Shown: piece after piece, positions 25,601-35,229 of the stretch
Numbering within the stretch: position 1 is the stretch's first letter
Layout of the letters: every line of letters starts with the position of its first letter
Assembly (NCBI GenBank): GCA_002794735.1
Contig: NBAZ01000032.1
Span: 1 to 64,000, forward strand
DNA from: Pyrrhoderma lamaoense
Taxonomy: Eukaryota > Basidiomycota > Agaricomycetes > Hymenochaetales > Hymenochaetaceae
Direction of reading: 5' to 3'
DNA: 64,000 nucleotides
Made by a program: the position numbers and the translations under genes
The notes under the pieces: generated by a model
Database searches by the model: none
Seen by the model: the letters and a program-made list of their open reading frames with translations, nothing else
What the model was told of the DNA's origin: nothing

Positions 25601-26241
25601 AAATTTCTACAGGTTCGGGTGTTCTCAATGATGCAGTTGGTTCTGTGGCACAAGGGAGGGATCCACATGAAGAGACGAATGTGATCATTTTAGAATCTCA
25701 ATCTGGAGACAACCAGGTTAGTCAAGATTATAAAGCATTCGTGCCAAGTTCAGACCTAGCAAAGGACAAGGAGCCAAGTGAGATGGAGTTGAATCCAAGG
25801 AAAACTCGATCTAATAGTAGACGGAAGAAAACGAATACCGATGCTTCCTCTTCAAAGCCAGTCCAGAGGGGTAGACCAAGGTCTGTTGTGATAAACAATG
25901 AACCGGTTCAGCTCGAGAATCAAAGGGTTACTAGATCCATGTCCAAGAAAGCCACAAAGGAGACAGCGAATGAATGTCCAGAGCCAAGTTCTTCTGAAAA
26001 AACTATTGTGGGACGCGTTACCCGATCAAGGAGTAAAGCCGCTGCATCTACTAAAAAGTCACCTGAAAGAACAACTGAAGGAAATGTCGAGGGACGCGCG
26101 ACCCGATCGAGGAGTAAAGCCGCTGCATCTACTAAAAAGTCACCGGAAAGAACAACTGAAGGAAATGTCGAGGGACGCGCGACCCGATCGAGGAGTAAAG
26201 CCGCTACAGCTACTAAAAAGTCACAAAGGCGAAAGCGGTGA
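22694..26241 (+). CDS. FunK1-type fungal protein kinase, gene 5 (right palindrome arm)
   Basis: Seven exons: 22694-22785, 22838-23582, 23635-23790, 23850-24552, 24601-24761, 24815-25461, 25518-26241. They give 1,075 residues in frame. The ATP-binding lysine is at about residue 418 (VIIKDYWP), the catalytic HRDLSPGN loop at about 576 and the metal-binding GDLEFAK at about 602. The C-lobe keeps the family block WANYIHDLESIWW. The tail carries three 27-residue repeats (81 bp each from 26011) built on R(V/A)TRSRSKAA, one more than gene 4. Exon 6 between about 24838 and 25260 is replaced relative to the left arm. Predicted nuclear or DNA-associated from the basic tail, which is inference only. Confidence 0.88.
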
Positions 26242-26540
26242 TGTGTTATATGATTTATATGTTCTTATTATGGTTTTGGAAGTTGTCGTCCCTTGTTTTC
26301 TTTGCAATTAGTGCACTTGCTTTCGGTCTTGCTATCCTATCAGGTCTTCTGCACATCTTGTATACAACAAACATCTGCATCTAGTCTGGAAATCATGCAA
26401 TGATTTATATATAATGTATATCTTATTATGTCGAATTCATCTAGAGTAATGAAACTGTAGCCTATCACGATATTGAAACATCGTCCTTGGTATACCTGTC
26501 TTTTATATTTACATTGAATAATCAGCCGTTATTTCAAAGA
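22833..26540. repeat. Large inverted repeat, right arm
   Basis: 3,708-bp arm matching the reverse complement of 18797-22411. It ends in the 3' flank of gene 5 at a sharp break after ATTTCAAAGA. The spacer between arms (22412-22832) is diverged: it holds both first exons, both first introns in whole or part, and the promoter. Confidence 0.9.
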
Positions 26541-27100
26541 TATAAGCTGACAGGCAGTCAGAAAGGATGCAAAGCGAGTTGTATAGCTATTGATTTTACT
26601 TGGTTACCGGCTTTTCGAGCTTACAATTGCGATACGATCTGGTTTGCAATCTGTAGTATCTGATATACACAAATTTAAGATGTTTCTGTTACATATGTTC
26701 TTGCATCGTAATCAACTTTATCGTCTGACCCTTTTCTCTCGTTGAAGATCCGATACGCATAGATTATTGGTTTCGATGACACATATCTACTGAGTGGCTG
26801 TGTGTACGCATTGGATGCATAGTCCGTTTAGAAGTTGATCTAGGCTTAGTACCAACCAAAGGCTCGATTTGAAAGATATAACTATAGCTTCATCGCTTAA
26901 AGTCTCGGATGCAGTAAACCTTCATCTGTAAAGACAATCGTATCACCTTCTTCTCTTCTGCTTATAGAGTTTATATAGTGAGTTGCTAATAGCCATCACA
27001 GTCATTCTTATCGTTTTTAAGAACTTGGGGGCTGTTCACAATGCTGCAAAAGTGAACTTCGACAGTGAGATATTCTTGGCATCGTGATGATTATTTGTAT
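26541..27100. other. Intergenic, nothing recognised
   Basis: Unique AT-rich sequence after the palindrome. A pure T run of about 16 bases follows at 27100-27118. Confidence 0.45.
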
Positions 27101-27134
27101 GTTTTTTTTTTTTTTTTGCTTTTTCAAAACATGT

Positions 27135-27935
27135 TTCTGCCTGATGGGGAAACGGTATGCCGTTCTCACTCTTATATAGGTATTTACTGATACTCGAAGA
27201 CAAAATATTATCAAATGTTCTCAAGGTACTGATATTTTATGAAGCGATTGTAAAAATAGCATTAGTTGCTAAAATAGATATAATACTGAATTGTATGTCA
27301 TTTGTTACGTGTTGAAATGGCATACTAATGAAACGTAGATAACGCAGTCATCCTTGGTCCAGGTATAGCATTCTGTGGTGTATATCCAGATAACGAAATA
27401 CGTATAATTGGACTTGAGTTGGCAAAATGGTATGACTCTTGATTCTTTATAGGCGTTATTAACGTCTAATTTGTTTCTCTAGGTCTACAACGTTGTCTAT
27501 CGGGTTCCTGTTACTGATCTTGGCTCTGTACAAAGTAATCGGTCAATGGAGGTCACTTGGAATAGGTCGTTCGGGACTCTTGGGACTAATGGTTAAAGAC
27601 TGTATAATCTACTATTTTGTGTGTGCTCTTTTTCATCATACTCTATCTGGATTATTTTAACTCGAGTGCAAGGTCATATTCTGTTGTGTGGTGAATATTG
27701 TAGCTAATGCAACTTACGCAACCGTAACAACTAGTGGTGCATACGTTCTAGGCACTCGGAAATCCAGCCTTTTTGTGTCTACTTGGGAGTCGATTGTTTA
27801 TCAATCTGAAGGAGGTAGCGAAGACTGAGGTCAACGATGGGTCAACCAGTCAAGCAAGTATAGATAGTATCAATAGTAGTCTTAGCTTTGCAAGTCCCGA
27901 CCGTTCTGCTTCTGGTATGTGTATCCTGATTATCT
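27135..27935 (+). pseudogene. Decayed DUF6533-like membrane protein gene, copy B
   Basis: Blocks in family order: ILSNVLKVLIFYEAIVKIA (from about 27200), VILGPGIAFCGV (about 27350), then a hydrophobic SIGFLLLILALYKVIGQW segment (about 27495-27550), a KDCIIYYFV block and a C-terminal LLGSRLFINLKEVAKTEV block (about 27777-27830). A two-base loss near 27750-27765 breaks the frame just before the C-terminal block, so I call it a pseudogene. It aligns with copies A and C. Confidence 0.55.
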
Positions 27936-28059
27936 GTTACTTCTGTGTCTATCCCTCATTCTCTTTCATTCTGATTACACAATGTGGTCAAGGATTAACT
28001 ATTATCAGCAAATGTATAATTTGGCGAGGATGTGGGTCCTGCAGGGCGTTCTGTGTGGT

Positions 28060-29970
28060 ATAGCTCGTTTTATGTAGAACACCTTATAGATGGTGATATT
28101 TACCACAGTGCTCGTACTTCGGCCAAGGTAGAGCAAGTAATCTATGATGCATCTTCATAATTTAGGACTAGTAATTTTTGGTAGAATGTAATAAGAGTAT
28201 ATACAAAGACAAATAGACAATTTATCATCCAACGGGTCGATACATCAGTTAGGGATCTAAGCTAATAGGGAGAAAGGCGCGAGAAGTTACTACTAACCAA
28301 AGATATGAATAGTATCAGTGATGAGTATACTACGTATGGTATGACAAGCACCACATAAACTTCTTCCATTTTGTAGAGATTTCCATTCGGATATAAATTA
28401 TGGGTTCAAGGCATCGGCCTTTAAAAGATTTTCGGGGGTCATAAATGAACTCGTCATCGAAGACAAAGAAAGAAGACAAAGAAATATAACTCGGATTAAG
28501 ACATGCCCTATGCGTTTATAACTATGCTGAGGCTTCCAAATCATCCAGCCTACTATAGCACCTGTTATGAAGAAGTCATACAGTATGATAACAACAGATG
28601 ACATTCTGCGTTAACTCATGTTCTTCAAATTTCTTACTCGAGGACGCAATATTAGTCAGTATAAAGCTGCGTACTTTTCCTAGCCTTGAAATATCTTCTC
28701 TACCACAAGATTGAAACTGTGATGTCAAGGCAAACGGTAGGCTATCACGCAATCGCTGATTTCTGCTAGCTACTTGATTCTCTTGATTCTGTTCTATTTC
28801 ACTGACTGATATATCGGAAATAGTTTGTAATTTCGTTCTTGCTTTATATCTTCTTTCTTCAAGCAATCCTGTTTATATATCGAATAATAGAAGAGCAGCA
28901 AGGTCTATACAGTATACATCTATACTGCGACTGTTAAGCGATGGATAAGTGTAGATAGCGTTGTTCTATGCCCAAGTATAGTCGAAGTGTCAATAGAGCC
29001 TCCTTCTGTAGCTATTTCAATCGCACAACTACTAGTTGATTGGTGTCACTGTGTTCTAATACACTTATTACATCAGGAGTTTGTTCTGATTCAGTTTCTT
29101 TCGAAAATCGTATAATGGACTTCTTTCACCATTCAACCTGAGTCATCGACCCCGGCACCTCTCATCATTTATGACTCGCATGCATCTCTGCAAATTTATT
29201 GTTTTTATATATACCTTCTTCTCGTATCAATGATGCTGTTATATGTGACACTATTGGTCTCGCTTCTTGACTTTTAACTTTGATAACGTACAAGAGGCGA
29301 TTTCATTAAGTTTGATCGTGATTGAGGTACGATTGCTGTCGATGCATCAGGTACCTGGACAGCTAGTTAAGTTGACACCTTAGACATCCATCAGTAATAT
29401 ACATGTACATGTACATCTCTCAGACTACTCTGAAACTTCTATATTATTATTAGCACTCATCTCATCTCAACGTTGATGTACTCTTTTGTTATAGAATACA
29501 TAGCGCATCACCTACTCAGCTACAAACCAACACATTCCGAAGCAACTAGACAGTGTTCCCTACTCAAACTTCTCTACCACGCATTAATTTACTTTAAGAT
29601 GTCTTTACACAATCCCTTCCAGTTGATAACTACCTTTCAAGCAATAAACATCCAACAGTATATCAGCATCTCGATCTGCGCACTCCTTGTATATGACACT
29701 GGTTAGTCATGACTTATACTGCCATTTCTTGTTATAGTTACATACCCCATAGTTATCACATTTGACAAAGAAGTGAGCTTCTAACCACGTTTTGTCTATC
29801 TAACCAATATTTTGCACTAGATCAAGTATTTTTGGGTAATTAAACAACTATATTTTTGTTATATGATCGTGTAGTTGAATCATACTACAGACAAGTCGAT
29901 GGAACTCGCTGACGCATATTTTGTTCTTCGTTGTGAGCTCGACTTCTGTTCTACTTATTCGCCAGTCAAT
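28060..29970. other. Intergenic, no supported gene
   Basis: About 1.9 kb with only short open frames. A 96-codon minus-strand frame near 28576-28866 has no family features that I can recognise. Confidence 0.4.
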
Positions 29971-30214
29971 CTCATTACTATTAGAATCGTTATATTGGGA
30001 TCTTGTCCCAGATATCCTTTCTTTTCCGTGAAAGACTCCATATTATAGAATCTTTCAAACTCTAACGTGATCCCAGTCCAGTCTCTTGACACAACTACGA
30101 CATTGTAAGCTCTGATGATGCTTATCGTGTACAGGACACTGATTATAGAAATCAGATGTCAGCATTTGCATTTTTCTATTGTACTGTATAATTACACATC
30201 CTCCGATTCTTTAG

Positions 30215-31302
30215 GTCGATTTGGTAATTGGACTGAGAATATCGGAAGTAAGGTCTCATTAATTCATAATATATGTCAATGCTAACTTACATGTAGACGC
30301 ATTTAGCATCATAATAATTGACTGTATGCCCTCCCCATTAAATCAGTATACGTTTTAAAATTGTTAGTTAGACATTCTCGTGGCTCGTGTCCTTGCACTA
30401 TGGGAAAACAGTATGTACTCCGTGCTATATATACTAATACTAGAATATATACTTACTGACTTTCGAAGACGTAAAATTATCGGCTATTCTCAAGACACTT
30501 ATAATATGTGAAGCATTCGTGAAAATGGCACTAATAGTCAAGATAAACTTAGCTGAAAATGGTGTATTACTTGGTACTTGTTAAAATAACATACTGATAA
30601 ATCTCAGTTCAAGCAGTCTCACTTGGCTCAGGTGTAGCATTCTGTGGTGTTGATCAAGACGATCGGGCGCGTATAGTCAGGTTTGGTTTGGTGGATTGGT
30701 AGGACCGTATCATTCGAGATAAATATAGCCTTAATTACTTCTCTAGGTCGATGGTACTACTTGTTGGGCTAATCTTGCTGATATTGGCTCTATACAAAGT
30801 AATCGGTCCGTGGAGGGCATTTGGGACGAGTCAATCGGCTTTAGTGAATGTTTTGATTAAGGATCAAATTCTTTATTACTTTATGTATGTTTTCTAAAGT
30901 AACTAATGATCATTGATATAACTTGAGTGTAGGATTATATTCTGTAGCGTGATAAATATTGTAGAGGGCGTAGACTATGTAGCTCCAAGATCTAGTAGTG
31001 CATATGTCCTCAGTATTCTCGGATCTCCGGCATTCTTGTGTCTACTTGGGAGTCGTTTATCTATCAACTTGAAGGAAGCAGCTAAGACGGAGGTCAGTGA
31101 TGGGTCTGAGGGCCATGCGAATATAGGAAGTATCAATAGTGACCTTGACTTTGCAAGTCCTGACCGATCGGCTTCTGGTATGTAGATCTACTTACTTATC
31201 ATCTTTATGCATATTTCTCACTCTAACTCATCCTGGTTAGAAGTCCAAGGATCCATTTCCATTAACACCGTCAGTTGTGGAAGTCATATATATATTGCAT
31301 GA
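30215..31302 (+). CDS. DUF6533-like multi-pass membrane protein, copy C (5' end not placed)
   Basis: All family exons stay open and join in phase: 30215-30247, 30299-30325, 30372-30410, 30469-30561, about 30614-30699, about 30747-30887, about 30950-31180 and a possible last exon 31241-31302. The protein shows ILVARVLALWEN, then hydrophobic helices (LIICEAFVKMALIV, MVLLVGLILLILALY), the KDQILYYF block and the C-terminal LLGSRLSINLKEAAKTEV block. This layout fits fungal DUF6533-type seven-helix proteins of unknown function. The first exon or exons were not identified, so it may be a 5'-truncated copy. It is the only one of the copies without a visible break. Confidence 0.5.
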
Positions 31303-31880
31303 TTCTTCAAATAGTCATTCGGTGTGTTTTATATTGCTAATAAATAAAAGTTCTCTGTAGTTAAGGTTCTTCACCCCTGGGTACATAACACGTTGGTTAC
31401 GTAGAGCAGAGGATCAATGAAATATAGTGCGAAGAAAGTGAGGGTACTGGAGACGGAGGACAAGGGTATAGTGATGCGTTCTAGTAACCGCAATTGCGAA
31501 GAATATCTACTTTACTAAGTTTTAGGTTATAATACACTCAATGGTTTGATAGATTGGCTGCTCATTTGGTTGATTATACATGCTTGTAGTACATGTGTGC
31601 CATATCTCATGCTTTGAAAGTGTAACCTTTAAGTAGCGTGTAATAAGGATGGTATTACTATAGGGATATATCTATTATGCTCTAAATAACAGGATTGTGA
31701 CAATGAGTAGTAGAGAGAGAATACATAGTAAATGATGAATAGGGCGTAGATGGTAGATAGTATGTGCTAATATCAATTTCAGCCTTATTGATCTTATATA
31801 ATGCATGATGAAATCGGGAAAAAAATCTGATAATTTGGGGTCTTTCTAGAAATTTTCCAAAGTCCTTCATTAGTGATGAT

Positions 31881-32015
31881 ACAGGTGGGTATACGAAAGG
31901 ACGTCAGGAACCGTAAGCGATATACGCTATTTGTATATTTTCTCGCCTGAATTCCAGAAAATAATCGCTTATGTACATGTACAAGTGCCTGGCGTCCTCT
32001 CGTAAACCCACCTGT
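31881..32015. mobile_element. Foldback MITE-like element with TA target site
   Basis: A 135-bp sequence whose ends are inverted copies of CAGGTGGGT(T/A)TACGA, extended by an imperfect stem to about 45 bp per side. It is flanked by TA on both sides, as expected for a Tc1/mariner-type non-autonomous element. It has no coding capacity. Confidence 0.55.
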
Positions 32016-32439
32016 ATATTGTTACTGACTCGGACATTTCTCAATTATTTACTTCAACGGAGCGCACAAGGATACAATGGCCAACTATTAGCTCCTGGCG
32101 TAAAGAAGTAAATGAACTATATGATATCACATGGTGCTCCGATTCTATACAGAATCTTTGCTGCACACAGAGGTCGCTCTTCATCTTTACTTATACTTTC
32201 TTGTTCTTCATCACCGTGTGCTGTTTTCACTTTTACAAGCTTCAATCCAAGAAGCTACATGATATTGTGGAAGTATGGTTTCATCAATTCATATTGTATC
32301 AGACTAATACTACACGTATTATCGGTATAATTGATTATATACCTTTCTCCTTATCCAACTATACGTTTTGATCACTAAAGAGGCATCTTTGTATTTCGTG
32401 TTACTGAAGCATGAGAAACAGTAATTCTATCCCACACTA

Positions 32440-32560
32440 TACTCGCATTCGCCGATATTTGAAGACAAGGTATCGTCGATTATCCTCTAAATGACTACGT
32501 TCATGTGATAGGGGTCAAGATAGCATTGATTTCTAAAGGGTCTATAATACAGTATGGGGT
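32440..32560 (+). pseudogene. Possible DUF6533-like relic, copy E
   Basis: The stretch after 32459 parallels the exon of copies A-C that encodes the KILSAVLKT helix (GAAGACAAGGTATCGTCG here), but stops intervene. Very degraded; low support. Confidence 0.3.
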
Positions 32561-33105
32561 GTCGTTTGTTACTCAGATGCCATAACAAGGAGCCGTAATA
32601 TAATTATATGTCCTTCAAGTTTATCTAAACGCTATTTTCTATGGTATATATGTATAACTTAAAACGCGTAATCGATTCTGGGATGGCAAGTTGTCTAGAC
32701 CATGACCAACTTAGTGCATGGTGCAATGTAACGGTTAGGGACCCAATAGTTGTATATATTATATAATACACTTATTCTCTTTGTAGAAGTGTACTTCCAG
32801 GACATATGATACTTGTGTAATCTAGGTAAATCGACCTTTGAAAACTAATAAACGAGAAATGAGACAAGGCTTAGGGTCATCCTAGATAAATCAGCCTGTA
32901 CTTTAGAGAAAAATGTCCTGACTTTGATATGTTAACATTGTGGTTTTCATAGTTTTTTTTTTGAAAAGTACTATCGTCGGGTGTCCAACGTTGACTGGTA
33001 TGCTATGGCACGTGCCGCTGTTGAGCAGACTGATAGTGTGCCGACGATCAACGGCAATTTGTGTCCTCTCGAAACGACGTTTCCCCGCGCTCTTTACTTA
33101 TACTT
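32561..33105. other. Intergenic, upstream of TAM41
   Basis: No gene recognised. This stretch marks the transition from the repeat-rich part to the conserved gene block. Confidence 0.45.
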
Positions 33106-34585
33106 ATGCTTCCACTATCATCTTCATCTGTACGCTATGTGCGTCGTCTCCCAGCGGCGACGACGCTCGCTCGCTCTTTTGCAACAGCAACAGAGCAATC
33201 TCCTTCCTCTTCTTCTTCAACTGTACCTGGGGCATCCAGTATTCCTCCCTTCAAAAGCCGCAGTCTACTCTTCGTACACGCACCCGTCTTAATCCCCAAC
33301 CCCGTTCCCCAAATACAACCAACACTACCAGTCAACGTAGCACGATTGCACTTTCATCTCTTCCGCCGAACTTCGGGCAGAACCAGTTGCTTTCTGTGCC
33401 AAACTCGACCCGTGCGCTGTTAGAGGAAATAGTTGCGCAGTTTCGTGCACCGATTCGATATGCATTCGCATATGGCTCAGGTGTGTTTGAGCAAGATGGA
33501 TATACAAGTATGAAAGAGGAGGGTAAGACGCCGATGCTGGATTTTATGTTCGCTGTCCGTCATCCAAACCATTGGCATTCGATCAACATGAATCAGAATC
33601 CAGGGCATTATCCTTTACACGCTAGATTTTTGGGGTCCGACTTTGTTTCTAAAGTTCAACAGGTTGGCCCGGCGTATGGTTTAATACGCATGTGCGTGTA
33701 AATGGAGTTGTGAGTATCCACTCTTTCTGATTTTTAAACCAAAAAGAATGAGTCTGATTCATCGTCTGATACATCTTATCCCATCCCATCTCATCTTTAT
33801 CCCATTTTTTATATCAAATAAGACTATTAAATATGGTGTTACATCCATAGACAATCTTTGTACTGACTTGCTCACATGGGAGTCACTTTATCTTGCTGGT
33901 CGTATGCACAAACCATTACGAATAATCAAGGATGATGCGCGGGTCCGACTAACCCAACAAGTAAACCTCACCTCTGCCCTTCGTACAGCCCTCCTTTCCC
34001 TCCCTCAACACTTCTCTGAACGAGAATTGTTCGAAAGAATAGCATCGATTAGTTATGACGGGGATCCACGGATGATCCTTCCTGCTGAGAACCGATCCAA
34101 GATAGGCAACATTGTCAAGAAACAGTCTCCGCAGTTTAAAGAGCTCTATCAACGTCTTGCTGTCGGGTTACCAGGCGTTCATTGGCCTTTGCATTCTGAA
34201 ACAATTGAGCAGGATCTGAGTGTGCAGACGAAGGTAGCACATATTAAGAAGTTGCCCGAAAATTTGAGGACGAGGTTGGTGAGGAGATATTCGGGAGGCC
34301 CGAGTTCCCTTCAAAGGAGGCAGATGAATCGGCGTTTTGGTTGAAGGTGGCTGGAGATGAGAATCTACAAAATGCCCTTCAGGCAGGTATGCTCAGGCCA
34401 TCATATTTTTTCTTTCTGTTCCTTGTTGCTCATTTTCATGTGTCATTAAAAACGGTGTGTCAGAAATGAGAAATATCGTTAGGTACCCTGCAGCGATACA
34501 GACGGTGAAAGGCCTAGTTAGCGCTGGGGTGGGTAAAAGTTTCCGATACTCGGCGGAAAAGATTGGAAAATGGTGGAAGGGATAG
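33106..34585 (+). CDS. TAM41: Mitochondrial CDP-diacylglycerol synthase TAM41 (two apparent frameshifts)
   Basis: Phosphatidate cytidylyltransferase (EC 2.7.7.41) of the mitochondrial inner membrane; it makes CDP-diacylglycerol for cardiolipin synthesis. Exons 33106-33222, 33264-33709, 33823-34386 and 34464-34585. The start gives an Arg/Ser/Ala-rich leader (VRYVRRLPAATTLARSFATA) typical of matrix targeting. Family landmarks: APIRYAFAYGSGVFEQ (the GSG nucleotidyltransferase motif), MLDFMFAVRHPNHWHS, TIKYGVTSIDNLC, LYLAGRMHKP, VRLTQQVNLTSALRTALL, ISYDGDPRM, and the C-terminal SAGVGKSFRYSAEKIGKWWK. The frame is lost by one base near 33672-33677 and again near 34278-34284, yet coding similarity resumes at once in the new frame. 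Adding one base at each point gives 416 codons exactly. Intron 1 could be 35 or 41 nt. Either a recent pseudogene or, more likely, sequence errors. Confidence 0.85.
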
Positions 34586-35229
34586 ACTCAATATCTCCTT
34601 TCGTCATGGAACTAACCGTTAAACCCCATGTGTGGAGCGTCATAAACAATGCACTATATATATGTCCCATCTGGAACTGGATTCCAGTAGCGGATATATA
34701 TAGAAAACTACTGTCGGATCTATAATAACACTTTCACTCGTTCAAGAATCCACTCAATCAGCTTTCTCCCTCTATATTCTCTCTTTTTCGTGCGCAAACA
34801 TAATAATTCAACCTCGAACTCTATCTTATCATAGTCACAGTATGAACACGCGAATCAAATTGTATGTTTTTCCTTTTATTATTTTTCTTACCCTTTTCCT
34901 TCTTATTCCCACTCCATTTTTATGGAAGAATTGTAGAAATTTACAGCATTGATCTGGATATTTGTAGGGCATAAGGACAAATCTAGTATAATATACATTC
35001 ATCCCCCACAATCTACAGATTGACCTATATAACGTAATACATACATACAATAGACCAACAACCATGAATTTTCCATAGTTTTCTTCTGTGAATATAGGTG
35101 ACCAATTATTATTTGTGATGTAAGATTCAATAAGAAAGGTTGTAAGAAATAAAAGGTGTTTTCTCACACTTCATGTACATTACAGCTGTACAAGGAAAAA
35201 CAAAAACTAATCTTAAATCTAAGTTTCGC
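34586..35229. other. Convergent intergenic region, TAM41 to ALG6
   Basis: 3' flanks of two convergent genes. AT-rich, nothing else recognised. Confidence 0.5.

Noticed and set aside
27100..27118. Long T run
   Set aside because: Could be a polyA tail of a retroposed minus-strand element, but no target duplication or element body was found; treated as a simple homopolymer.
28576..28866. 96-codon minus-strand open frame
   Set aside because: No family motif, no neighbouring exon that extends it, and it lies in an otherwise gene-free AT-rich stretch.
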